Shown piece after piece: positions 10,067-19,608 of a DNA stretch of 64,000 bases. The position numbers were made by a program, and so were the translations under genes. The number at the start of each line of letters is the position of its first letter. Position 1 is the stretch's first letter. The DNA is from Arundinibacter roseus (GTDB taxonomy: Bacteria > Bacteroidota > Bacteroidia > Cytophagales > Spirosomataceae). The notes beneath the pieces are model-generated. The model was not told the DNA's origin. It was given only the letters and a program-made list of their open reading frames with translations, and did not search any database. Location: NCBI RefSeq assembly GCF_004348825.1, contig NZ_SMJU01000012.1, positions 108,285 through 172,284 of the forward strand, in the 5' to 3' direction.

Positions 10067-10098
10067 CAAAGGTATCATACTATGCTGCGCACTTTCAA
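10067..10098 (-). promoter_or_regulatory. Promoter of the susC-susD-LamG-GH144 operon
   Basis: On the minus strand TTG (10096-10098), a 21-base spacer and TACCTTTG (10067-10074) match the Bacteroidota housekeeping promoter pattern. The predicted start near 10060 gives a leader of about 45 bases before the susC ATG at 10014. Confidence 0.6.
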
Positions 10099-10187
10099 AA
10101 GCAGCACTACATCACTATTACATCACATGAAAATGTCCAATGAATTGGTCAGTAAATCGTACTATTTAGCGGGATAATACAACGCGC

Positions 10188-13004
10188 TTAAATGTCTAAC
10201 ATATAATCAACCAGGTTTACATCGGGATCAAGACCCAATTTACGACGAAGTCGGTAGCGCTTTATTTCCACACCACGAACAGAAATTCCCAAAACCGGAG
10301 CCATTTCTTTGGTAGAAAGATTCATGCGAAGGCAGGCCGCAAGACGAAGTTCAGAAGGAGTAATTGTAGGGTATAAGTTGCGTAATCGCATAAAAAACTC
10401 TTCGTGAATCTCATTAAAATTGTCCTCAAAAAGTACCCAATCTTCTTTTCCGGCTACATTTCTTTCAATACTATTGAGCAGTTTTTGATAGTGGATCGTG
10501 GGGAGTTGCTGCCCCAGTTCCTCTTTAACCTGTTGCAATTCGTCCCTGATTTCTTCCAAAATTTCATTTTTACGAACTACGTTAATGGCTACGTTGCTCA
10601 ATTGCTGACTTTTATTTTTAATTTCTTTTTGTAAATTTTCATTCTGAATTTCCATGATCCGCCGCTCGCTGAGCAGGCGATGCTGCCGAAGTTTTTCTTC
10701 CTGTTCGGCCAGGAGCTTTTTTCGATGAACTTTAAAGCGTTTCTCCTGATAAATCACCAGCGCAATAATCATCACTAAACCAACCAATACCGTCAGCATT
10801 TTTGCCCAAAGGGTTTCGTACCAGAAAGGTGCAATCGTGAAGGTGTAGGTTGCGGTTGCTGTACTCTGAGAACTTCGTAGTTCGAAGGTGTACTCTCCGG
10901 GCGCCAGGTTGGTATATTCCACAAAACTTTGCTGCGAAGCATCAGACCACTGCTCCGACAATCCCATGAGACGATATTGATAATAAACAGGCTGCCCAAA
11001 AACCGGAAGTGCATACGAAATACGCAGCGAGCGGGTAGGAGCAGGAATTACTTCACCATTTTTTAGAGAAAAATCTTCATTCGTATTCAGCAAATTCATC
11101 ACCCGTCTTAATACAGGTCGAGTGGCTGTGGTAGCAGTGCTGCGGGTTTGATTGCGGTTGTAAAGCGCGTAGCCGTTATCCAGACAAAAGAAATAGTAAC
11201 TAGAATCCAGCGCGAGAATAGTTTCGCTATTTCGGATTAGCGACAAATCCAGCCTTGTGATGGTGGATGACGGACTATGCAGTTCAACGCGGTTGTTAAA
11301 TACCCGGAACCATTCCTGACTAATCCCCGTGCGGATCTTGTAAGGCTCAGTTTCGGGTGGAAGATCGGTGGCAGGTTTTAGCTCTCCCGATGCGGCAGAT
11401 TCAAAGTAGCTTTGCCCGGATCGAAAATAAATTTTATTTTTCCAGCGATTGATTTCGATGGAAAAAGTACTGCTGATGTCTTTTGGCGCTGTGAGTTCTT
11501 TCCATTGCAGTACGGAATCGAGCCGCGAATTTAGTTGGGCATAGTACAAACCCTTATAGGCATGCGCCAGCCACAAGCCGCCCGTCTCGTCCTGCACGAT
11601 CTGCCGAATGGGCAAAGGCGGCACGCCCTTAATGGCTTTGGCGTAGGTCCAGTGGTTGGCCATTTTCCTGTATACATGCAAGCCATTATACGCACCCTGA
11701 ATCAAAAATGTGTCCTGTGCCTGCACAACCGGAAGGAAAATCCAGCCTCCGGTCACATTTGATAGTTTTTGAATGCCCGATTCCGTAATGCGAAAAGTGG
11801 CGTCGTTGTGTCCGCAAAGCAATTCGTCGTTTACCACGCTCAGATTCCAAACTTGCCCTTCCAGCCCCGGAATGGGACGAAACTCTTCCGAAGACAGCCA
11901 TTTTTTTACAAAAACCCCATTATTTGATCCTACATACAAATTGCCTTTCCACAAAGCCGCGGCGTAGGTTGTGCCGAGGGGATTGCCCACGGTGTTGTAG
12001 AACAGGAGCGGTGAACGCAGCCGGATCAGGTCAATGCCCTGATCCAGACCCGCCCACAGATTTCCGGCCCGATCTTCGGTCAGGGCCAGCACAGTGTTGT
12101 TTTGAAGGACATTCTGTTTATTGATTTTGAGTTTCAACTGCCCGTTTTGATCCAGAATATACAGCCCGTTTTTAATGGTGCCGAAGGCAAATCCCTGATT
12201 ATTTCGCAGCACTATGGCTTTATTAATAATGTTGCGGGTGAGCTCCGGAGCCAAAGGAATAGTCCAGCGGGTTAGCGTATTATTTTCTATGAGGTAAAGC
12301 CCGTGCTTGGCCGTAGCCACGAGAATTCGTTTTTGATCAAAGGATAAAATCGAAGAAACGGATGCAGGAGCAAGGCTGTCTGTGCCGGGAATGGGAAAAA
12401 GTTTTTCACCAATTAACTCATGCAGGCCCCGCCCAATGAGTTGGATCAACAGACGCCCCTGCACGTAATGTAAAAACATGAAGTTGCCGGAAGCGGCAAT
12501 TTCTACTACTTTTTTGCCATCGTAGCGGTAGATGCGCGAGAAAGATTGAAAATAGATGTAGGAGGGAGTTTTCAGAATATTCCAAATTTCTTCCGTTTTC
12601 AGGCTCGCAAATGGCAGATTTTTACTGAGCGAAACGTACCGTAATTGTCCCCGTTCATTTTTTTTCCAAAAGCCAAATTCACCAAAACCACCCACGTAAA
12701 TCCGGCCCTTGCCCGCTTTTGTCGCGGCATCGTCGCACAGAACGGCGCGCACAATTTGTCCGTCAGGGAAAGGATATAATTTCCAAACCGAGCCGTCAAA
12801 TTCGAGCAAACCATCTGAGTTTGCAGCGTATATAAACTGATCGGCATTTTGGTGAAGCGCCCAGTTTTGTTTGTGTGCTTTGTAAGCCGTCGGCGGATAG
12901 TTCAGAATGGGTGGAGTTTCGCGCGCCACTGCCTGAGGTCCCAGGCCTTCACATGCACATGTATAGATCTGAAAAAAGAGAATTATGGAAAGCAGTTTTT
13001 TCAC
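10188..13004 (-). CDS. Membrane propeller sensor with LuxR-type DNA-binding domain (PUL regulator)
   Basis: The protein is 938 aa. A signal peptide is followed by two-component-regulator-type beta-propeller repeats (about 40-620), then a Y_Y_Y domain (YQYRLMGLSEQW, FVEYTNLAPGEYTF) and one membrane helix near residue 745 (MLTVLVGLVMIIALVIYQ). A cytoplasmic coiled coil and a C-terminal helix-turn-helix follow (TPSELRLAACLRMNLSTKEM, GISVRGVEIKRYRLRRKLGL). Unlike hybrid two-component systems it has no kinase or receiver domain, so the periplasmic ligand signal seems to pass straight to the DNA-binding end. It lies just upstream of susC on the same strand and is the likely glycan-responsive activator of that operon. 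The ligand is unknown. Confidence 0.85.
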   Translation of the reverse strand: MKKLLSIILFFQIYTCACEGLGPQAVARETPPILNYPPTAYKAHKQNWALHQNADQFIYAANSDGLLEFDGSVWKLYPFPDGQIVRAVLCDDAATKAGKGRIYVGGFGEFGFWKKNERGQLRYVSLSKNLPFASLKTEEIWNILKTPSYIYFQSFSRIYRYDGKKVVEIAASGNFMFLHYVQGRLLIQLIGRGLHELIGEKLFPIPGTDSLAPASVSSILSFDQKRILVATAKHGLYLIENNTLTRWTIPLAPELTRNIINKAIVLRNNQGFAFGTIKNGLYILDQNGQLKLKINKQNVLQNNTVLALTEDRAGNLWAGLDQGIDLIRLRSPLLFYNTVGNPLGTTYAAALWKGNLYVGSNNGVFVKKWLSSEEFRPIPGLEGQVWNLSVVNDELLCGHNDATFRITESGIQKLSNVTGGWIFLPVVQAQDTFLIQGAYNGLHVYRKMANHWTYAKAIKGVPPLPIRQIVQDETGGLWLAHAYKGLYYAQLNSRLDSVLQWKELTAPKDISSTFSIEINRWKNKIYFRSGQSYFESAASGELKPATDLPPETEPYKIRTGISQEWFRVFNNRVELHSPSSTITRLDLSLIRNSETILALDSSYYFFCLDNGYALYNRNQTRSTATTATRPVLRRVMNLLNTNEDFSLKNGEVIPAPTRSLRISYALPVFGQPVYYQYRLMGLSEQWSDASQQSFVEYTNLAPGEYTFELRSSQSTATATYTFTIAPFWYETLWAKMLTVLVGLVMIIALVIYQEKRFKVHRKKLLAEQEEKLRQHRLLSERRIMEIQNENLQKEIKNKSQQLSNVAINVVRKNEILEEIRDELQQVKEELGQQLPTIHYQKLLNSIERNVAGKEDWVLFEDNFNEIHEEFFMRLRNLYPTITPSELRLAACLRMNLSTKEMAPVLGISVRGVEIKRYRLRRKLGLDPDVNLVDYMLDI

Positions 13005-13048
13005 AGAGTATTCTTGTCAGGGTTATTTTCAGTCTGTGTTTGGATAAC

Positions 13049-13147
13049 TAAGTAAACAACGGTTTTATAACGGAAAGTTTACTTATAAGACGAAGACAAG
13101 TTTTTGGAATAGTAGCAGGCCCGGTTTTTTAAACGAAAGTTCACTTA
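13049..13147. promoter_or_regulatory. Three copies of a 9-bp motif in a divergent intergenic region
   Basis: TAAGTAAAC at 13049-13057 is the exact reverse complement of GTTTACTTA at 13077-13085. A near copy GTTCACTTA sits at 13139-13147, and the last two copies are each preceded by AACGAAAG or AACGGAAAG. The cluster lies between the divergently transcribed sensor-regulator and the P-type ATPase. It may be an operator group; no known factor is recognised. Confidence 0.3.
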
Positions 13148-13179
13148 CACATTCTTACTTTTTCTTTCTCCTGTTTTCC

Positions 13180-13210
13180 TTGAAAGTACAAGGCCGCTGT
13201 CCTACATTTG
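13180..13210 (+). promoter_or_regulatory. Promoter of the P-type ATPase gene
   Basis: TTG (13180-13182), 20 bases, then TACATTTG (13203-13210) fits the TTG / TAnnTTTG consensus. The predicted start is near 13217, about 50 bases before the ATG at 13266. Confidence 0.6.
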
Positions 13211-13265
13211 ATAAGGGCGCAGCTGTGGCTTCTACATTCCCCGAAAGTTGATAAAAACCATCAAA

Positions 13266-15959
13266 ATGAACATAAACTACCCACTGGAATTACCCCACAC
13301 ACGGACCGTTGACGAAGTTGTTGAGGAAATAAAAAGTCATCCTGCAAAAGGACTTAGTCCCGCTGACGCTCAGGAACGCACCAAAGCTTTTGGCCGAAAT
13401 GCCTATGAGAGTCAGGCGCAAAAAAGTTTGTGGATGATGGCTCTGCTGCAATTCAAAAGCCCGATTGTGTACCTATTGCTTGTGGCAGTGGCGGTTACGT
13501 TTTATTTCCAGAATACGGTGGAGGCGCTTGCTATTTTGGCGGTTATTCTAATCAATGCAATCATCGGATTTTTGATGGAATTGCAGGCACGCAGTTCCAT
13601 GAATGCGCTCAAAGAAATGGATGTCACCCTTTCGCGCGTCATTCGGGATGGTCAGGTGCAGGAAATTCCTTCGGAAGAAATTACCCCGGGCGATCTGATA
13701 TTCCTCGAAGCAGGCGATGTGGTGCCCGCCGATGCCCGGCTTGTCGAAGCAAATCAGTTACAATGTGACGAGTCTTCGCTAACCGGAGAATCGCTGCCGA
13801 CTGAAAAAAATACGGAAAAACTACCCAAAGACACCACCGTCGGCGATCAGCATAACATGTTGTTCAAAGGAACATCTGTAATGAACGGCAACGGCAAAGC
13901 GCTCGTCACAGGTATCGGGCACGATACACAACTAGGAACAATTACGGCACTCGTGGAGGCATCCGGCGAACAGGAAACGCCCTTAGACCGCAAAATAGCC
14001 GAACTCAGCAAGCGCCTGATTTGGGTTACGCTACTGGTGATCGTGCTGTATGCAATCACTGGATTTATACAGGGAAAAGAGTGGGTCCTGGTTCTGGAAA
14101 CGTCCATTGCGCTTGCCGTTGCGGCTTTTCCCGAAGGGCTGCCAATTGTGTCGACCGTAGCGCTGGCGTACGGTATGTTGCTGATGGCCAAACGAAATGC
14201 GATTGTGAAACGCCTTTCGTCGGTGGAAACTCTGGGTAGTACGAATGTGATTTTGACAGATAAAACGGGGACATTGACTGAAAATAAAATCTATGTAGAT
14301 ACTTTTTCATTTACAGATACGCAGGTAAAGGTGCGTATTGAGGACAAAAAATTTAAATTTGAAAATGAATTATCTGCTGAAAATGAGGAACAATATCAAA
14401 AAATATTGCTCATTGGAACCCTCTGCAACGACGCTACCCTGTATCAGGAAGGCGAAGAAGGACAGTCGTCGGGAGATCCAATTGAGTTGGCATTGTTGCA
14501 GTTGATAGCTGCTGCCGGGAAAAATGAGAAGGAGATAAAAGAAACGTACAAGCGTAAAGCTGAGATTCCGTTTAGTTCGGATACCAAGATGATGGGAACG
14601 CTGCATCATGGACCGGATGGTACGTTTGTGGCTGCCAAAGGATCGGTGGAGCAGTTGTTGGAACAGTGTACGTATATTCTCCAAAAGTCTGAAATAGAAT
14701 CACTTGCTGATAATGAACGGCAAAAAATCCTGAAAATTTCGGACGAACTGGCCGCTGATGGGTTGCGGGTGCTGGCATTTGCCTACCGTGAAAATGTAGA
14801 TGATGATGCCGGTGATTTTCTGAATTCGCTGGTTTTTGCGGGTATGATCGGGTTTTTGGATCCACCCCGAATGGATATAAAAGATGCGATTTTGTCGTGC
14901 CGAAATGCCGGAATTCACGTAGTGATGATTACCGGCGACCACCCAAAAACGGCGCTTAACATTGCCGTGAAAGTCGGGCTTGTGGATGCCGGCACAAAGC
15001 AGGTTCTGACCGGAACCGAACTACCCGCGCCCGAAGAACTGTCGGACGACTGGAAGCGCCGGATTCTGGAAACCTCTGTTTTTGCACGCACCACGCCCAA
15101 GCAGAAACTTGACATCGTGGCTATCTTCCAGGAAGATGGAAATATTGTGGCAATGACCGGCGACGGTGTCAACGATGCGCCCGCGCTCAAAAAAGCGGAT
15201 ATCGGCATTGCGATGGGCTTGCGCGGAACACAAGTAGCCAAAGAAACGGCAAGCATTGTGCTGAAAGACGATTCGTTTACCTCGATTGCCGAAGCCGTGG
15301 CGCACGGGCGGGAGATTTTTCAGAATATCCAGAAGTTCGTTATTTTTTTGGTTTCCTGTAATTTAAGTGAGATTCTGATCGTGACCGTTATGGGTTTTGT
15401 GGCTCCCGCCTCGACCTTATTGCCCTTGCAAATTCTGTTTTTGAACATGGTTACCGACGTATTTCCTGCCCTTGCTTTGGGGTTAGGAAAAGGCGACAAT
15501 ACCGTCATGAACCACCCACCGAAGGATCCGGCGGCACCGATTGTTTCCAACAAAGATTGGGTGGCGGTTGGTATTTACTCCGCTGCCATGACCGCCGCCG
15601 TGATGGGAGCTATGATTTATGCCGATTACAGACATTTACTGGACGAAAAAGCTGCGAACAATGTAGCCTTCCTGACGTTGGTATTTGCCCAGCTTTTTCA
15701 CGTTTTTAATATGGCATCTGCCGATTCGGGAATTGTAAATAACGAAGTTACCCGCAATCGGTTTGTGTGGCTGGCCATCGTGATTTGTACCGGAATCATG
15801 GCACTTGTTTTTGCGGTTCCTTCGCTGCGTACAGTACTTGGGTTGTATATTCTGCCCGTTCGTTTGTGGGTTATAGCACTGGTAGCGAGTGCCTTGCCGT
15901 TGGTTGTGGTGCAGACCTACAAAGCAGTTTCTAACCTTGTGCAATCCGGGAAAGAGTAG
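13266..15959 (+). CDS. P-type (P2-class, calcium/manganese-like) cation-transporting ATPase
   Basis: The protein is 897 aa from the ATG at 13266; a TTG at 13248 in the same frame would add six residues but is less likely. The phosphorylation motif DKTGTLTEN starts at Asp332 and the hinge TGDGVNDAPALKKAD lies near residue 633. The M4 motif FPEGLP, the M5 segment SCNLSEIL and the M6 motif NMVTDVFPALALG are those of P2A/SERCA-PMR1-type pumps, so Ca2+ or Mn2+ export is the best guess. Heavy-metal CxxC domains and the CPx motif of P1B pumps are absent. It is monocistronic, with a clear promoter upstream. The specificity is an inference from the membrane motifs. Confidence 0.9.
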   Translation: MNINYPLELPHTRTVDEVVEEIKSHPAKGLSPADAQERTKAFGRNAYESQAQKSLWMMALLQFKSPIVYLLLVAVAVTFYFQNTVEALAILAVILINAIIGFLMELQARSSMNALKEMDVTLSRVIRDGQVQEIPSEEITPGDLIFLEAGDVVPADARLVEANQLQCDESSLTGESLPTEKNTEKLPKDTTVGDQHNMLFKGTSVMNGNGKALVTGIGHDTQLGTITALVEASGEQETPLDRKIAELSKRLIWVTLLVIVLYAITGFIQGKEWVLVLETSIALAVAAFPEGLPIVSTVALAYGMLLMAKRNAIVKRLSSVETLGSTNVILTDKTGTLTENKIYVDTFSFTDTQVKVRIEDKKFKFENELSAENEEQYQKILLIGTLCNDATLYQEGEEGQSSGDPIELALLQLIAAAGKNEKEIKETYKRKAEIPFSSDTKMMGTLHHGPDGTFVAAKGSVEQLLEQCTYILQKSEIESLADNERQKILKISDELAADGLRVLAFAYRENVDDDAGDFLNSLVFAGMIGFLDPPRMDIKDAILSCRNAGIHVVMITGDHPKTALNIAVKVGLVDAGTKQVLTGTELPAPEELSDDWKRRILETSVFARTTPKQKLDIVAIFQEDGNIVAMTGDGVNDAPALKKADIGIAMGLRGTQVAKETASIVLKDDSFTSIAEAVAHGREIFQNIQKFVIFLVSCNLSEILIVTVMGFVAPASTLLPLQILFLNMVTDVFPALALGLGKGDNTVMNHPPKDPAAPIVSNKDWVAVGIYSAAMTAAVMGAMIYADYRHLLDEKAANNVAFLTLVFAQLFHVFNMASADSGIVNNEVTRNRFVWLAIVICTGIMALVFAVPSLRTVLGLYILPVRLWVIALVASALPLVVVQTYKAVSNLVQSGKE

Positions 15960-16062
15960 AAAAAGTGATTTTTGTGATCTACATGAGTAAAATATCATTT
16001 GTCATGAAAATGTATACATTCATGGGTCACATTAGTCAAATCTTATTCACCTTCCTGCATTC

Positions 16063-16893
16063 ATGAAAAACGAGAGGGGGGCGGAGCTTCCGGTAAAGGA
16101 TAAAATTCTTGAAAAAACAATAAAAATTGCTCCATTTAAAAAGCAGGTTCGGAAGACCATTCCTCATAAACATAATAGCTATTTTGAAGTCATTTATTTG
16201 TCGGCAGGAAGTGGTTTTCATACCATCGATTCGGTAACGTATGCCGTACAGCCACCGATGGTGTTTTTTGTTCGGAAAGAGCAGGTGCATCACTGGGATC
16301 TGGAAAGCGAACCGGAAGGATTTGTGTTGATCATCAAGAAAAGTTTTGTGGATAATAGCCTTGACAAACAGCTGCCCGAAGTTCTGGCCCAATCTACCGC
16401 TTTTGCGTGCCTTTCGGTTTCTGAGCAAACCGCCGTTGAGCAGCTTTTTCAATTGATGGTGCAGGAATATTCCCCCGATGAAAACAACAATACACCCATT
16501 ATGGAAGGTTTGTTGAAGGTGATTTTGTCAAAATTAGTCCAAACAGGCGTGCCTGTTTCCGTCCAAAATCGGCAAAAACAAAGCCTGTTTCAGGAATTTC
16601 AGGAACTGCTCAGCACCGATAAATCTTTACGAAATAATGTATCCTACTACGCCGAACAGCTACACACCACGCCCCAAAATCTGAATGCGGCCTGCCGCAA
16701 AGCCGTGGGTCAATCGGCAGCTGAGGCGTTATCTAAATACATCATCAACGAAGCCCGGCGACTGTTGCTTTATACCAATTTGAGTGTTTCTGAAATTGCC
16801 GGTTTGCTCGATTTTTCCGATAGCTCCCACTTTATCAAATACTACCGCCGGCATACCGGACAAACACCTGCTACTTTCCGGTTACAAGGTTAG
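16063..16893 (+). CDS. AraC-family transcriptional regulator
   Basis: The protein is 276 aa. Residues ~25-100 look like a cupin-type sensor domain (HKHNSYFEVIYLSAGSG, PPMVFFVRKEQVHHW). Residues ~175-275 form the two AraC helix-turn-helices: VSYYAEQLHTTPQNLNAACR and VSEIAGLLDFSDSSHFIKYY, then the signature RHTGQTPATFR. It lies 200 bp before a TonB-type barrel on the same strand and may control it or the P-type ATPase in front. The ligand is not evident. Confidence 0.9.
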   Translation: MKNERGAELPVKDKILEKTIKIAPFKKQVRKTIPHKHNSYFEVIYLSAGSGFHTIDSVTYAVQPPMVFFVRKEQVHHWDLESEPEGFVLIIKKSFVDNSLDKQLPEVLAQSTAFACLSVSEQTAVEQLFQLMVQEYSPDENNNTPIMEGLLKVILSKLVQTGVPVSVQNRQKQSLFQEFQELLSTDKSLRNNVSYYAEQLHTTPQNLNAACRKAVGQSAAEALSKYIINEARRLLLYTNLSVSEIAGLLDFSDSSHFIKYYRRHTGQTPATFRLQG

Positions 16894-17094
16894 ATTCTAC
16901 CATTCTATTTTCAAATATACCGCAACTCGCCCGCGCGATTGTCAGAATTTTGCTATAACTAAAAATGAGTAGTAGTCTGGCGTCATCGCTGATTTTTTAG
17001 CTTCTTGTTTTTTGATTAATGTATTGATAATGAGGGGTATAATAATATATCCTAAAACCTAGCCCTAAAAATTTCCTTAACGTATTCTTAAAAA

Positions 17095-19575
17095 ATGATC
17101 GTGACTTTACGCTTGTGGCGGACTTCTTATTTTTTAAAATCAATCTTTGTCATCATTCTTCTGGCAGGTAGCCACTTTTCGCTGGCGCAGGTCTCCGGAC
17201 TTGTGGTCGATAAAGTTTCCGGTCAGCCTGTTCCTTTTGTAAGTGTGGCCTTGTACGCAACGGGCGATTCTACGGCTGCTTCGGGAAGCATAACGGACAC
17301 CATGGGTCGCTATATTATTCCAAATGTGAAGACCGGAAACTATACGCTGAAAACTTTTTATGTCGGGTATAAGCCTTTCAGTCTGGATGTTAATGTGAAT
17401 CGGGGGCGCGCACTTGATCTCGGAACGCTGGGGATTGAGGCCGAATCCAAGCTGTTGGATGAAGTTCGGGTAACCGGTCAACGCGCCGAAGTGCTCATCA
17501 AGGCCGACCGCCAAACCTACCGGGCCGGGCAATTTCAATCGGCTGCTGGCGGCACGGCTACTGACGTACTGCGTAACCTGCCGGGGCTGTCGGTCAATGC
17601 CGAAGGCGAAGTAAGTCTTCGGGGAACGAGTGGTTTTCTGGTCCTGCTCAACGGCAAGCCCGTGCAGGCGAATCTGGGGACCTTGCTCAACCAACTCCCT
17701 GCCAATACCATTGAATCTATTGAAGTCATTACAACGCCCAATGCCCGGTTCGACTCCGACGGCAAAGCCGGAATTATCTCCATTATTACTTCTCAGGGAG
17801 CCGATTTAGGCTGGTCGGCGCTGGTCAATGGCCTGGCCGGGCTGCCGAGCGTCAACTCGTTTGATAACGCCATTTCACCCCGCCGATACGGTCTCGACGG
17901 CACGCTCAACTTCCGTAGCGCACGATGGGATTTGACGCTTAGTTCGGCTTTCATCCGAAATGATGCGGCCGGGCGGCGCGAGGGCGATGTGGCCACTACT
18001 ATCGGAAACCGCACCACACGTTTTCCGTCCATTGGCGAGCGAAGCTTTGATCGTCAGACGTTTACCAATCGCCTGGCCGTAAACTTTACCCCAAATGCAT
18101 CCAACAGCTGGAACCTGGGATTGTACCAAAGTCAGCGGAAGGAGGACCGGCTCGCAGATATTTTTTATACCAATACGACCACCAACAACCAAACGCAGCA
18201 GATTATTGGTCGGGCCAACTACTTTAACAGTAACCTAGTACGCAAGGAAGGCGCTTTTTATACCACCACGCTCGACTACGCACATACCTTCAAAAACAAG
18301 GCGCAGATTAGCAGTGGGGTGCTTTTTGAGCAGGATAATATTGGTGGATTTACCAAAAACCGCAACCTGAACCAAACTGATTTCAGAGATACGCTGCAGT
18401 ATTCTATTTCTACTACCGACCGTCCGATTGCCAATTTTCGAGCGATGCTCGACGGGAGCGTGCCCGTGTGGGGTGGTAAGCTCGAAGCAGGCTATCAGTA
18501 TCGATTTCAGGAAGATTCTGGCGATTATCTGTTCCTGCAACAAGAAGGAAATCGTCTGCCATTGGTGCAAATTCCGGAATTTACGGGCGGAATTTCGATC
18601 ACTAATTTTATCCATAGCTGGTACACGCAGTTTGGTGCCAAGGTCTCCAACCTGGAATATACCGTTGGGTTACGCTTTGAGCATTCCGTACGAAACCTGC
18701 TCACCCGACCTCAAAACGAAGCCTTTTCTTTGACCCTGAATAATTTATTTCCCTCGTTCAATGTGCAGTACAAGCCGGGTGCCGGGGTGGCGATTAAGGC
18801 CGGATATAGCCGTCGGGTGCAGCGAAACAGCAATTTTGCATTGAATCCTCTGCCTGAGCGGGAGCACTCCGAAACGCTTGAACAAGGCGATCCAAACCTG
18901 CTGCCGGAGTTTGTGGATTTGGCCGAAATAGGCCTTAGCAAAGAAGCCGGAACGAGTACCCTGCTGGCAACTTTCTACTATCAGGGAGTTTCCAATGTCA
19001 TCAATCGCGTCAATCGGGTGTATGCTGATACCATTCTTAGCCGGATTTTTACCAATGCCGGGCAGGCTCGTCGAGTGGGTCTGGAACTCGCCGCTGACTT
19101 GAAAATTACGTCGCGATGGAAGCTTTTCATGGGTGGCACTGTGTATCGCTACACGCAGGAAGGAGCGCTGTTTGATAATAGCGTGAACTTTGACCGACGG
19201 GCCTGGGTGTACTCCGTAAACGCCAATTCTACCGTTCAGCTCAATCCTACACTTTCGCTGCAGGCTAACGTAAATTATTTATCCGAGCGAATCACCGCGC
19301 AGGGAGAAGATTCCCGTTTTCTGATTCCAAATTTTTCAATAAAGAAAAGTTTTCTTTCTAACCGCCTGACAATCATGGCGCAATGGCAAAATATGAGCCT
19401 AGGTCTGCTGCCCACCAACGAGCAGCGCATCAGTACCCGGGGTGCCGATTTTTTCACTACCACGAACTACATTCTCGAAAAAGACATTTTTCTGATTAAT
19501 CTAAGTTACTCGCTCCGGCAACTGAGCAAACGGGCCAAACTGCCCGGTAATGAGTTTGGAGATAAAGAGTTTTAA
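17095..19575 (+). CDS. TonB-dependent-receptor-like outer-membrane beta-barrel protein
   Basis: The protein is 826 aa with a signal peptide ending near SLAQ. A carboxypeptidase-regulatory-like domain follows (SGLVVDKVSGQPVPFVSVALY), then a plug-like region (ATDVLRNLPGLSVNAEGEVSLRG, ANTIESIEVITTPNARFD, KAGIISIITSQ) and a large beta-barrel of the OMP_b-brl_3 type. The segment LDEVRVTGQRAEVLI may serve as a TonB box. The substrate cannot be told. The neighbouring AraC regulator and downstream flavoprotein give only loose context. There is no partner SusD. Confidence 0.88.
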   Translation: MIVTLRLWRTSYFLKSIFVIILLAGSHFSLAQVSGLVVDKVSGQPVPFVSVALYATGDSTAASGSITDTMGRYIIPNVKTGNYTLKTFYVGYKPFSLDVNVNRGRALDLGTLGIEAESKLLDEVRVTGQRAEVLIKADRQTYRAGQFQSAAGGTATDVLRNLPGLSVNAEGEVSLRGTSGFLVLLNGKPVQANLGTLLNQLPANTIESIEVITTPNARFDSDGKAGIISIITSQGADLGWSALVNGLAGLPSVNSFDNAISPRRYGLDGTLNFRSARWDLTLSSAFIRNDAAGRREGDVATTIGNRTTRFPSIGERSFDRQTFTNRLAVNFTPNASNSWNLGLYQSQRKEDRLADIFYTNTTTNNQTQQIIGRANYFNSNLVRKEGAFYTTTLDYAHTFKNKAQISSGVLFEQDNIGGFTKNRNLNQTDFRDTLQYSISTTDRPIANFRAMLDGSVPVWGGKLEAGYQYRFQEDSGDYLFLQQEGNRLPLVQIPEFTGGISITNFIHSWYTQFGAKVSNLEYTVGLRFEHSVRNLLTRPQNEAFSLTLNNLFPSFNVQYKPGAGVAIKAGYSRRVQRNSNFALNPLPEREHSETLEQGDPNLLPEFVDLAEIGLSKEAGTSTLLATFYYQGVSNVINRVNRVYADTILSRIFTNAGQARRVGLELAADLKITSRWKLFMGGTVYRYTQEGALFDNSVNFDRRAWVYSVNANSTVQLNPTLSLQANVNYLSERITAQGEDSRFLIPNFSIKKSFLSNRLTIMAQWQNMSLGLLPTNEQRISTRGADFFTTTNYILEKDIFLINLSYSLRQLSKRAKLPGNEFGDKEF

Positions 19576-19608
19576 TTCGTCTGTGTAAAAATTTTCAGGA
19601 AAAGTAAC

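Noticed and set aside
13005..13247. tRNA or other stable RNA in intergenic gaps
   Set aside because: I looked through all gaps above 150 bases and saw no cloverleaf, tmRNA or SRP-like pattern apart from the weak candidate before purK.
13248..13265. TTG start adding six residues to the P-type ATPase
   Set aside because: An ATG at 13266 is in frame and closer to the usual N-terminus of the family; the TTG offers no better ribosome-binding context.
17140..17694. Long antisense frames opposite the outer-membrane receptor and other large genes
   Set aside because: They mirror codon usage of well-supported genes on the other strand and show no protein family features.
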